This document shows positions 1 through 5,250 of a DNA stretch of 5,250 bases, piece after piece (within the stretch, counting starts at the first letter, position 1; each line of letters starts with the position of its first letter). The stretch lies in contig DLGS01000255.1 in assembly GCA_002482815.1 (NCBI GenBank), positions 1 to 5,250 on the forward strand. The letters are read 5' to 3'. The translations under genes were made by a program, and so were the position numbers. The DNA comes from Bacteroidetes bacterium UBA7688. GTDB lineage: Bacteria; Bacteroidota; Bacteroidia; Chitinophagales; Chitinophagaceae. The notes below the pieces were generated by a model. That model did not search any database. It saw only the letters and a list, made by a program, of their open reading frames with translations, and was not told where the DNA came from.

Positions 1-513
1 CATCACCCTTTCAAGATAAGTGGCACCCAGTTGTGCAAACTGTACAAGGTGCTCAGGCTTACAATCGGCGTTGATTCCAACATCCAACAGCAAATTGAAC
101 TTGCCATCTTCGCGGGGAACAAATGAAGCAATAGTAGGACGAAGGATTCCTTCAATAGTTTTGACTGAATACATGGCTCCTACTAACATAGCGCCAGTAT
201 TACCGGCACCAATAAAAGCATCAATCTTTTTATGGGCCAGCATACCAAAACCAATCGCAATACTGGAATCAGGTTTTTCCTTAAAGGCTTTTGTCGGATG
301 TTCATCCATCTCGATTATCTGAGATGCTGGCACAAATGTGTAACGGCCTTTGTAGGCTTCTATAAACGACAAATAGGGCGACACCGCTTGGGTATCGCCT
401 ATTAAGGTCAAATGAACAGAAGTGTCGGTATTATTTTCAAAGTAGCTTTGAACGCCTTTAAAGGCTTCGAGCGGTGCAAAATCACCACCCATCATATCTA
501 TACCTATATTCAT
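1..513 (-). CDS. plsX: Phosphate acyltransferase PlsX, N-terminal part (cut by left window edge)
   Basis: PlsX converts acyl-ACP and phosphate to acyl-phosphate, the donor used by PlsY in the first acylation of glycerol-3-phosphate; it is a peripheral enzyme on the inner face of the membrane. The frame is open from an ATG at 513 to the left edge, giving 171 codons of a family usually about 310-340 residues long, so the C-terminal half is missing. Family motifs seen are DMMGGD (residues 6-11), the EHP segment (71-73) followed by a lysine-rich stretch and DSS, GAGNTGAM (102-109), and LLLDVGINADCKPEHL (141-156). The start is secure because the protein begins MNIGIDMMGGD, just as PlsX proteins do. 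It lies 33 nt after rpmF, in the conserved order DUF177-rpmF-plsX, and probably shares their transcript. No frameshift is seen in the visible part. Confidence 0.97.
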   Translation of the reverse strand, partial: MNIGIDMMGGDFAPLEAFKGVQSYFENNTDTSVHLTLIGDTQAVSPYLSFIEAYKGRYTFVPASQIIEMDEHPTKAFKEKPDSSIAIGFGMLAHKKIDAFIGAGNTGAMLVGAMYSVKTIEGILRPTIASFVPREDGKFNLLLDVGINADCKPEHLVQFAQLGATYLERVM

Positions 514-546
514 TGGAATAAAAAGTAAGCGTGCGTTAGAACAAAA

Positions 547-762
547 TTATTGTGCTGTTCCGCTATCAGTAGCTGTAGCAGGAGCTTTATCTACTATTAC
601 GTTTCCGCGATAGTACATTTTTCCTTCTACCCAATGAGCGCGATGGCGCAAATGGCTCTCGCCTGTTACTGCATCTACGCTCCAGGTTTCAGCTGTAGCT
701 TTGTAGTGGGTACGGCGTTTTGCGCTTCTTTGTTGCGAGTGTCTGCGTTTAGGATTTGGCAT
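547..762 (-). CDS. rpmF: 50S ribosomal protein L32, cysteine-free (zinc-independent) form
   Basis: L32 is a small basic protein of the large ribosomal subunit. The 71-residue product begins with the diagnostic MPNPKRRHS, followed by QQRSAKRRTHYKA (residues 10-22), the strongly basic N-terminal segment of the family. The central domain keeps the zinc-ribbon layout, with GE at 34-35, histidines at 37 and 40, and YYRG at 50-53. However, the four positions that are cysteines in the zinc-binding form hold Asp30, Thr33, His43 and Glu46, so this is a C-minus L32 that should not bind zinc. The C-terminus (about 59-71) is an Ala/Thr-rich tail absent from the shortest family members. It starts 20 nt after the DUF177 gene and ends 33 nt before plsX, in the conserved ribosome/lipid cluster. 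The ATG at 762 fits the family start exactly. Confidence 0.96.
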   Translation of the reverse strand: MPNPKRRHSQQRSAKRRTHYKATAETWSVDAVTGESHLRHRAHWVEGKMYYRGNVIVDKAPATATDSGTAQ

Positions 763-793
763 TGTTATTTATTTTAAGCTTGTTATTTATTTT
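762..793 (-). repeat. 14-bp direct repeat spanning the DUF177-rpmF junction
   Basis: On the minus strand AAAATAAATAACAA occurs twice, at 793-780 and 775-762, with an 18-nt period and GCTT between. The first copy contains the DUF177 stop codon (TAA); the second ends on the A of the rpmF start codon. Both copies are exact. It could be a small tandem duplication that placed the A-rich translation-start region of rpmF, or a repeated RNA or protein contact site. The low-complexity AT composition raises the chance of coincidence. Confidence 0.55.
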
Positions 794-1334
794 TGTTTAT
801 TTTGATGGACTGTAGTCCTTTCCAAATGTCATTCTTCTTTTCTTCAGGCTGCTCGGCCAATTTGCCCAACAATTTAAGTGCTTCTTTATTGCAATCCGGT
901 TCACCGTTTGCATTGTCAGGATGTATGCGCTGCAAAGGGAAACTCAATACAATAAATTCGTAAATCCAATTGCTGATATCCAGTACTGTTTCGCTGCGCG
1001 GAACAAACACTACATCCGCATCTTCATCCATCTCTTCTGCTGTTTCCGTATCACTCAGTTTTACGATGAGGTCAAATTCGTCCCAAAGGTTGAGCTTGAA
1101 ATCGTCTCCGCAACGGTCGCAAGGTGTAATAATGTACCCTCCGATATCAAAGTGGAGTTCGAAAAAACTTTCGTGTTTTACAAACTTTATGGTCACATTA
1201 GCTTCAATGTCTTTTATCTCTTCCTGCAAATCTCCTTTTTCTTTCAAAAAATCGATACCAAGCTGATAATCAAAGATATGTTCACCTAATTTTAACCCCT
1301 GCCAAGCCAGCTCAAATTCTATTCTGCGTTTCAT
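783..1334 (-). CDS. DUF177 (YceD-like) protein, probable 50S/23S rRNA assembly factor
   Basis: This 183-residue protein has the size (YceD about 170) and the central motif of the DUF177 family: PCDRC at residues 71-75, followed by an acidic segment (97-107) and the block DISNWIYEFIVLSFPLQRIHP (119-139). A third cysteine, Cys148 in GEPDCN, is typical of the Bacteroidetes version and may act with the CxxC pair. Family members are linked to 23S rRNA accumulation and large-subunit assembly, and the gene is very often directly upstream of rpmF, as here. The precise biochemical role is not established. It begins with MKRRIEFEL at an ATG at 1334 and ends 20 nt before rpmF. A TAnnTTTG promoter element lies upstream, and a possible 16-codon leader ORF overlaps the start. 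The family assignment is firm; the function is inferred from family and position. Confidence 0.92.
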   Translation of the reverse strand: MKRRIEFELAWQGLKLGEHIFDYQLGIDFLKEKGDLQEEIKDIEANVTIKFVKHESFFELHFDIGGYIITPCDRCGDDFKLNLWDEFDLIVKLSDTETAEEMDEDADVVFVPRSETVLDISNWIYEFIVLSFPLQRIHPDNANGEPDCNKEALKLLGKLAEQPEEKKNDIWKGLQSIKINKNK

Positions 1335-1381
1335 AAAGTGCTGATTTTCTTTGTGCTGTTATTAAAGAACTTTACTCCCAT
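1331..1381 (-). other. Possible 16-codon leader ORF overlapping the DUF177 start
   Basis: Downstream of the predicted promoter an ATG at 1381 opens a short frame, MGVKFFNNSTKKISTL, whose TGA shares the sequence ATGA with the DUF177 start codon. The layout resembles a translationally coupled leader peptide. There is no Shine-Dalgarno motif before it, only an A-rich run, and the peptide matches no family that I recognise. A frame this short can easily arise by chance, so it is listed as a possibility only. Confidence 0.2.
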
Positions 1382-1397
1382 TTTTTCAAACGGAGCG

Positions 1398-1405
1398 CAA
1401 AGATA
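1398..1405 (-). promoter_or_regulatory. Bacteroidetes-type -7 promoter element for the DUF177-rpmF-plsX cluster
   Basis: On the minus strand the sequence reads TATCTTTG, a full match to the Bacteroidetes -7 consensus TAnnTTTG, followed by C. It lies in the 88-nt spacer after the DUF58 gene and points toward DUF177. By analogy, transcription would begin roughly 5-8 nt downstream, near 1390-1393, leaving a leader of about 57 nt. No convincing -33 TTG is found at the usual spacing; the nearest TTTTG is only about 10 nt upstream. The element therefore rests on the -7 match and its position between two gene groups. Confidence 0.5.
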
Positions 1406-1422
1406 GGTTTTTTCTCAAAATC

Positions 1423-2325
1423 TTATTGCATTTTATTTCTCTTGAGCAAAAAAGAATGCAAAACTTTGTCCACAGGCTCGCTAAGGTCGCTCTCTACCCT
1501 GCTGATATTGTATTGATAACATTGATTTTCAACCTTTTTACGAAACAAGTCCATTTCTTTCAGGTATTGTTCCTTCATTTGTGAAGGTTGTAATTTCATC
1601 CTGTCGCCGGTTTCCATATCCACAAATTCGTAGGGCCTGTTCTCAAATTCAAACTCCAGTTCCTGCTTTTTATCCAGGATATGAAACAGGATAACCTCAT
1701 GTTTATTATAGCGCAAATGCTGCAAAGAATCGAACAAAGCATCCATTTGCTCGGCATCATCAATCATGTCGCTGATGACAATCACCAAAGACCTGCGGTG
1801 CACCTGATCGGCAATCTGATGGATAGCCTGTGTGATATTGGAAGTTTTGTTTTTATTTTCCAGGTCGAAAACACGCGACAATTCCATCATCAATCCCCTG
1901 AAATGAGTTGGTGCAGACCGACATTCCGAATTATAATAAATCGTTTCATCAAATAAAGCCAGCGAACTGGCATCGAGTTGCCGTTTCATTAGTTGTAATA
2001 ATGATGCCGCTGCCACGCAACCATATTGAAGTTTGCTCAGCCGGTCCTTTTCCTGCGGGAAAAGCATGGACGAAGAGGTGTCGAGCAATATGCAGCAACG
2101 CAAGTTGGTCTCCTCTTCATACTTCTTCACAAACAGCTTATCGCTTCTTCCGTACACCTTCCAATCGATATGCCTTAACGCATCACCGGGATTATACTGG
2201 CGATGCTCGGCAAATTCCACCGAAAATCCATGGAAAGGACTTTTATGCAGGCCAATAATAAAGCCCTCCACTGCCTGGCGGGCGATGAGTTCAAGATTAT
2301 CAGCTGTGGGCTTTACGGAGAACAT
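1423..2325 (-). CDS. DUF58 protein with von Willebrand factor A-like fold
   Basis: This 300-residue protein carries the DUF58 signature: GFSVEFAEHRQYNPGD (residues 33-48), then HIDWKVYGRSDKLFVKKYEEET (52-73). A von Willebrand A-like domain follows, with an intact metal-binding MIDAS motif Asp82-x-Ser84-x-Ser86, threonines near 161-165, and Asp186 in VIVISDMIDD. No signal peptide or membrane span is evident, so it should be cytoplasmic. Family members usually work with a MoxR-type AAA+ ATPase as probable chaperone or metal-insertion systems, but no moxR is in this window. The ATG at 2325 overlaps by one base the stop of the small membrane protein gene (TAATG), suggesting translational coupling. 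It is the last gene of the run, and a new promoter candidate follows within 25 nt. The family is certain; the target is unknown. Confidence 0.93.
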   Translation of the reverse strand: MFSVKPTADNLELIARQAVEGFIIGLHKSPFHGFSVEFAEHRQYNPGDALRHIDWKVYGRSDKLFVKKYEEETNLRCCILLDTSSSMLFPQEKDRLSKLQYGCVAAASLLQLMKRQLDASSLALFDETIYYNSECRSAPTHFRGLMMELSRVFDLENKNKTSNITQAIHQIADQVHRRSLVIVISDMIDDAEQMDALFDSLQHLRYNKHEVILFHILDKKQELEFEFENRPYEFVDMETGDRMKLQPSQMKEQYLKEMDLFRKKVENQCYQYNISRVESDLSEPVDKVLHSFLLKRNKMQ

Positions 2326-2504
2326 TAATTTAAGGGTTGTTTATCGAACATTAATTCGGGCAAAATAAAAAGAACAAAATAAGCGATTAGCCCAAACAAT
2401 GCACATAAAATCCAGAAGATAGTAATGATAATCTTTCGCTTGCGAAGCAATCTAATTTCTCGTGCACTTATATTATTTTCTACCTTTTTTAATTGTGAGT
2501 CCAT
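2325..2504 (-). CDS. Small single-span membrane protein of unknown function
   Basis: This 59-residue protein starts MDSQLKKVENN at an ATG at 2504. The N-terminal 24 residues are hydrophilic and end in the basic patch RLLRKRK (18-24). One hydrophobic segment follows at about residues 25-48, then a short tail ELMFDKQPLN. The positive-inside rule predicts a cytoplasmic N-terminus. The frame can be extended upstream to a TTG at 2543, but that would overlap the end of yggS by 32 nt, so the ATG, 7 nt after yggS, is preferred. The stop overlaps the DUF58 ATG by one base, which argues that this is a real, co-translated gene. I recognise no family. It could tether or assist its DUF58 neighbour at the membrane, but that is speculation from position only. 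Confidence 0.72.
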   Translation of the reverse strand: MDSQLKKVENNISAREIRLLRKRKIIITIFWILCALFGLIAYFVLFILPELMFDKQPLN

Positions 2505-2511
2505 TTTGACT

Positions 2512-3183
2512 TTATTTCCTCGCCCCAAACAACATACTCCCAATTCTTACCATCGTGCTTCCCTCTTCGATAGCCGTTTTATAATCACCACTCATTCCCA
2601 TAGAACAGGTATCGAAAGAGGGCTTACCAATAAAAAAAGTCTGTTTCATTTGGGTAAAGGCAGTATGAATCTGTTTCAACTCATTGCGTACCTGATTTTC
2701 ATCATCAGAGAAACTGGCCATCCCCATCAGGCCGCGGATACGGATATGGGCAAAACTGTCCTGTTGGGCAGTATAATATTCGAGGCAGGTCATCAGCTCG
2801 TTTTCATCCATACCATACTTGGTATCTTCTGTAGCTACATGCAATTGCAACAACACATCAATGGTCCGGCCGTTTTTTGCGGCCTGCTTTTCAATTTCCT
2901 GCAATAATCTGAAACTGTCCACCGCATGAATGAGGTGAACAAATGGTGCAATCAATTTTACTTTATTGCTTTGCAGATGGCCGATAAAATGCCATTGAAT
3001 ATCTTTTGGTAAGTCAGCTTCCTTTTCTACTAATTCCTGCACATAATTTTCACCAAAATCCCGATGGCCCAGCTTATACAATTCTGCTATAGCAGACAAA
3101 GGCTGGATTTTTGATACAGCAATAAGGGTTACATTTTTTGCCTCACATTCTTCTTTGAGTCTGGAATACTGGTCTGGATTCAT
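2512..3183 (-). CDS. yggS: YggS/PLPBP family pyridoxal-phosphate-binding protein
   Basis: YggS proteins bind pyridoxal 5'-phosphate on a single-domain alanine-racemase-like barrel. They have no firmly known catalytic activity, and their role is vitamin B6 and amino-acid/keto-acid homeostasis in the cytosol. From the ATG at 3183 the product is 223 residues, the usual length. Visible motifs are LIAVSKIQP with the PLP lysine Lys25, FGENYVQE (43-50), WHFIGHLQSNK (64-74), KYGM in the central part, and the phosphate-binding C-terminus with MGMSGDY (195-201) and STMVRIG (209-215). A GTG at 3207 in the same frame would add eight residues and overlap the previous gene; the ATG, 13 nt after that gene's stop, fits the family start better. 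It sits between the lipoprotein gene and the small membrane protein gene in a tight run. Confidence 0.95.
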   Translation of the reverse strand: MNPDQYSRLKEECEAKNVTLIAVSKIQPLSAIAELYKLGHRDFGENYVQELVEKEADLPKDIQWHFIGHLQSNKVKLIAPFVHLIHAVDSFRLLQEIEKQAAKNGRTIDVLLQLHVATEDTKYGMDENELMTCLEYYTAQQDSFAHIRIRGLMGMASFSDDENQVRNELKQIHTAFTQMKQTFFIGKPSFDTCSMGMSGDYKTAIEEGSTMVRIGSMLFGARK

Positions 3184-3196
3184 TTTCCAATGATAG

Positions 3197-3589
3197 TTAT
3201 TGTGCACGCTTCAAGGTTACGAAATCCATTTGGCTTACCAATGCATTTGCTGGCGCGGCCTCTTGGTTGGCTTCGTTTTGTGTCACCAATATTTTACCAT
3301 GCTCCAATTTATTATCTTTCCCAAATAAGCGAATAGCCATTGCACCAATATTATCAGCAACTGCTTGTCGCTTTAATTCGTCTTGTGCATACAAGTCCTG
3401 AGAACCTAAAGTAATCACCAAATTGTTGTCATTTTCCACATTCACTAATACAGCTGCAACAGTTGGGTATGCAGCCCAAATAGAATCTTTCAGTTGAGCC
3501 ATTGTTTTCATATTGCCTTCACCATTCCCGCAGGAGACTGAAAATAAAAGGGCTGCTGCTACAGACAATTTTCCGATAATATTTTTCAT
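3197..3589 (-). CDS. Small predicted lipoprotein of unknown function
   Basis: This 130-residue protein starts MKNIIGKLSVAAALLFSVSCGNG: a short basic N-region, a hydrophobic core (about residues 8-18) and Cys20 preceded by SVS, a relaxed lipobox of the sort common in Bacteroidetes. Lipidation at Cys20 and export are therefore likely. The mature part (about 110 residues) is soluble and mixed alpha/beta in character, with a hydrophobic strand AAVLVNVENDNNLVITLG (about 44-62) and a later ILVTQNE strand. It has no cysteine other than Cys20, no catalytic motif I can name, and no further membrane span. The gene starts 28 nt after the hydrolase gene and stops 13 nt before yggS, so it is probably co-transcribed with them. 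I recognise no family. The lipoprotein call is moderately firm; any function would be a guess. Confidence 0.82.
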   Translation of the reverse strand: MKNIIGKLSVAAALLFSVSCGNGEGNMKTMAQLKDSIWAAYPTVAAVLVNVENDNNLVITLGSQDLYAQDELKRQAVADNIGAMAIRLFGKDNKLEHGKILVTQNEANQEAAPANALVSQMDFVTLKRAQ

Positions 3590-3617
3590 AAACTATTTTT
3601 AGAAGATTTTGAAACCA

Positions 3618-4469
3618 TTAAATATGCGCGTCAATATCGGCCAATGTAAAGGTTTCTTTAATACGGATGCCTTTTTCTGTCATTTCCAGTTTGGCACATT
3701 CAATATGTGGGTCGTGCTCAAAAAACAAAACCCAGTTATTGTCGACTGCTAATTGCAGGATTTCGTTTTTTTCTTTCAGCGTTTCTATAGGTTGCATATC
3801 GTAGGCCATTACCCATGGAATACTTACATGGGCCGCACTGGGTACAAGGTCTGCACAAAACAAAATGTGGGTATTTTTATAGGGAATCAAGGGCAGCATC
3901 ATACTTTCAGTATGCCCTCTCATATAACGCACTTTGATCCCTTCTTTCCATTCGCCGCCATCATGCGTTTCCACAAATTGCATTTGTCCGCTTTCCTTGA
4001 TGGGTAAAATATTTTCTTTCAGGAAAGAGGCCTTCTCCCTGTCATTAGGCTTGGTTGCACTTTTCCAGTGATGCTTATCGCTCCAGTATATTGCATTCGG
4101 AAAAACTGTACTTAAACTTTCGCCTTCTTTTTTGATAGCACCACCACAATGGTCGAAATGCAAATGGGTTAAAAAAAGGTCGGTAATGTCACTTAATGAA
4201 TAACCTGCCTTTTCTATAGACTTTAGCAGGCTGTCTTCGCCGTGCAGATAAAAATGGCCAAAAAATTTATCATCCTGTTTGTTTCCAATTCCGCAATCGA
4301 TTAAGATCCTGGAGGTTCCGGTATCCAAAAGTAAGCAACGCATTGCCCATGTACACATATTGGCATCATCAGCCGGGTTTACTTTTTGCCACATGCTTTT
4401 AGGAACTACTCCATGCATAGCCCCTCCATCCAGTTTGAACATACCGGTATTGATGGTGAAAATCTTCAT
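3618..4469 (-). CDS. Metallo-beta-lactamase-fold hydrolase (lactonase/YtnP-like)
   Basis: This 283-residue protein has a complete dinuclear-metal site of the metallo-beta-lactamase fold: THLHFDH with His102, His104, Asp106 and His107, then GHT with His186, CADL with Asp207, and FFEHD with His252. The early strand ILIDCGIGNK (55-64) is also typical. The layout resembles the group containing N-acyl-homoserine lactonases and Bacillus YtnP, but the fold serves many substrates and the sequence alone does not settle which. No signal peptide is seen, so it is probably cytoplasmic. The ATG at 4469 gives a natural N-terminus (MKIFTINTGMFKLDGG) and is preceded by an A-rich run. It is the first gene of the five-gene run, 75 nt after the transporter gene and 28 nt before the lipoprotein gene. 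The fold and metal site are firm; the substrate is unknown. Confidence 0.92.
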   Translation of the reverse strand: MKIFTINTGMFKLDGGAMHGVVPKSMWQKVNPADDANMCTWAMRCLLLDTGTSRILIDCGIGNKQDDKFFGHFYLHGEDSLLKSIEKAGYSLSDITDLFLTHLHFDHCGGAIKKEGESLSTVFPNAIYWSDKHHWKSATKPNDREKASFLKENILPIKESGQMQFVETHDGGEWKEGIKVRYMRGHTESMMLPLIPYKNTHILFCADLVPSAAHVSIPWVMAYDMQPIETLKEKNEILQLAVDNNWVLFFEHDPHIECAKLEMTEKGIRIKETFTLADIDAHI

Positions 4470-4497
4470 TTTTTTTACTAGTTAGTTGTTTCGTGTG

Positions 4498-4505
4498 CCA
4501 AAATA
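4498..4505 (-). promoter_or_regulatory. Weak -7-like promoter element before the hydrolase gene
   Basis: The minus strand reads TATTTTGG, a 7-of-8 match to TAnnTTTG, 28 nt upstream of the hydrolase start. A TTG lies 16 nt further upstream, inside the palindrome, which is slightly short of the usual spacing. If active, it would start the five-gene run from hydrolase to DUF58. AT-rich spacers often give such matches by chance. Confidence 0.27.
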
Positions 4506-4506
4506 C

Positions 4507-4528
4507 AAAAAAAGAAGATTGCAATCTT
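4507..4528 (-). terminator. Possible weak intrinsic terminator after the transporter gene
   Basis: Sixteen nt past the transporter stop codon the minus strand has the perfect 14-bp palindrome AAGATTGCAATCTT (4515-4528), then one C and seven T (4513-4507). This could fold as a 5-bp stem with a TGCA loop and a T-tract. The stem is short and AT-rich, so termination would be inefficient, and the palindrome could instead be a protein-binding site. Confidence 0.33.
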
Positions 4529-4544
4529 ACAGTTCTCTAGTTAT

Positions 4545-5250
4545 TTATGTTAGAGTTATCTCATTTTTTTGGATTGTTTTGATTAACAACAGGCCTCCAA
4601 CAATAAAAAAAATAATTAATACTAAAATTGAATAACGCATAGATTCCAGTAAATGTTCTATAAATGCAAAAGAAAACATACCTATGACAATAGACATCTT
4701 CTCCATAACATCATATAAGCTGAAAAACGATGTATTATCGTGTGTCGCAGCCGGCAAAAGTTTGGAATAGGTTGAACGGCTCAAAGATTGAATTCCCCCC
4801 ATTACCAACCCAACACAAACAGCCAGAATATAAAACTGAAAGTTAGTATAAGTGAAGTAAGCAGCTATACAAATTCCAATCCACATCAATACTACTGCCA
4901 GCAAAACCCGGAGATTGCCGAAGCTTTTAGATAAACGTGCCATGAGCATGGCACCAAAAATAGCAACCAGTTGTATCATCAAAATAGCAGGAATCAAATC
5001 CTGCGCTTCCATCGCTACCCATTTCCCCTCCACTAACTTTCTCACTTCCTTGCTTCCAAAAATAGTTGCCGCCAGCATAACCGTCTGAACTCCCATGCTA
5101 TAAAAGAAAAATGCAGCCAGGTACGATTTAAGTTTTGGCATTCTCTTGGCCTGATTCCAGACTTTATTTAACTCTTTAAACCCTCCGGTTAGAATACTAT
5201 TTTGTTTAGATTCTCCGGAAGGTGTTCCTTTCGGCAAATACCGGAAGCTT
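4545..5250 (-). CDS. UMF1/Atg22-like MFS transporter, C-terminal half (cut by right window edge)
   Basis: The open frame enters from the right edge and ends at a TAA at 4545-4547, giving 234 visible residues. No start is in the window: the first in-frame Met is well inside the protein, and the TTG at 5237 is an internal Leu of RYLPKGTP. The fragment begins with a hydrophilic loop (through about GGFKELNKVWNQAKRMPKLK), then has about six hydrophobic spans, matching the second half of a 12-span major facilitator protein. FFFYSMGVQTVMLAA, the loop ARLSKSFGN and VGLVMGGIQSLSRSTYSKLLP are characteristic of the UMF1 family (related to yeast vacuolar effluxer Atg22) common in Bacteroidetes. Fungal relatives export amino acids from the vacuole; the bacterial substrate is not known. 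It is upstream of the hydrolase gene by 75 nt and may belong to a separate transcript. Confidence 0.9.
   Translation of the reverse strand, partial: SFRYLPKGTPSGESKQNSILTGGFKELNKVWNQAKRMPKLKSYLAAFFFYSMGVQTVMLAATIFGSKEVRKLVEGKWVAMEAQDLIPAILMIQLVAIFGAMLMARLSKSFGNLRVLLAVVLMWIGICIAAYFTYTNFQFYILAVCVGLVMGGIQSLSRSTYSKLLPAATHDNTSFFSLYDVMEKMSIVIGMFSFAFIEHLLESMRYSILVLIIFFIVGGLLLIKTIQKNEITLT

Noticed and set aside
20..322. Plus-strand ORF of 100 codons at the left edge
   Set aside because: It lies entirely opposite plsX, whose motifs are unmistakable; the plus-strand translation resembles no protein.
550..777. Plus-strand ORF of 75 codons opposite rpmF
   Set aside because: It is an antisense shadow of a certain ribosomal protein gene.
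921..1289. Two overlapping plus-strand ORFs opposite DUF177 (921-1289 and 970-1266)
   Set aside because: DUF177 has family motifs and conserved gene order; these frames have neither.
1681..2368. Three plus-strand ORFs (91-116 codons) opposite the DUF58 gene
   Set aside because: They are shadows of a well-supported coding frame and show no domain or motif.
2505..2543. Upstream TTG extension of the small membrane protein (MGVCCLGRGNKVK)
   Set aside because: It would overlap the end of yggS by 32 nt and depends on a rare start; the ATG at 2504 is better placed.
2425..2907. Plus-strand ORF of 160 codons opposite yggS and the small membrane gene
   Set aside because: It is long enough to look real, but yggS carries all the family motifs on the other strand and the plus product is not recognisable.
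3184..3207. GTG start for YggS at 3207
   Set aside because: It overlaps the lipoprotein gene and adds residues not typical of the family N-terminus; the ATG at 3183 fits better.
3753..4485. Plus-strand ORFs opposite the hydrolase (3753-4007 and 4279-4485)
   Set aside because: They are antisense shadows of the gene that carries all metal-binding motifs.
5245..5250. Window ends exactly on AAGCTT (HindIII), hinting at a cloning boundary
   Set aside because: Two further AAGCTT sites occur inside (776-781 and 4921-4926), and about one site is expected by chance in this length, so the edge site is probably coincidence.

Overview
The window looks like Bacteroidetes chromosomal DNA, most likely from the Chitinophagaceae or a close relative. 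The evidence is moderate-to-low GC, A-rich start contexts without clear Shine-Dalgarno motifs, one good TAnnTTTG-type promoter element, and the character of the proteins (a UMF1-type transporter, a DUF177 protein of Bacteroidetes type, and a cysteine-free ribosomal protein L32). The assignment is inferred from protein character, since no search could be run.

All nine genes lie on the minus strand, so transcription runs from right to left. At the right edge is the C-terminal half of a UMF1/Atg22-like MFS transporter (4545-5250). A 75-nt spacer follows, holding a small palindrome with a T-tract and a weak promoter-like element. Next comes a compact five-gene run: a metallo-beta-lactamase-fold hydrolase (3618-4469), a small predicted lipoprotein of unknown function (3197-3589), the PLP-binding protein YggS (2512-3183), a 59-residue single-span membrane protein (2325-2504) and a DUF58/von Willebrand-A-like protein (1423-2325). 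Gaps within this run are 28, 13 and 7 nt, ending in a 1-nt TAATG overlap, so it is probably one operon.

An 88-nt spacer (1335-1422) carries the best promoter candidate in the window. It leads into the classical cluster DUF177 (YceD-like), rpmF (L32) and plsX, the last cut by the left edge. This cluster joins 50S ribosome assembly with the start of phospholipid synthesis, and its gene order is widely conserved, usually with fabH after plsX.

No RNA genes, insertion sequences, CRISPR arrays, phage genes or defence genes are visible, and no stretch over 300 bases lacks a gene. I did not find a convincing new biological system. The points most worth a second look are the uncharacterised lipoprotein and small membrane protein inside the operon, the zinc-independent form of L32, a 14-bp direct repeat just before rpmF, and a possible 16-codon leader ORF overlapping the DUF177 start.
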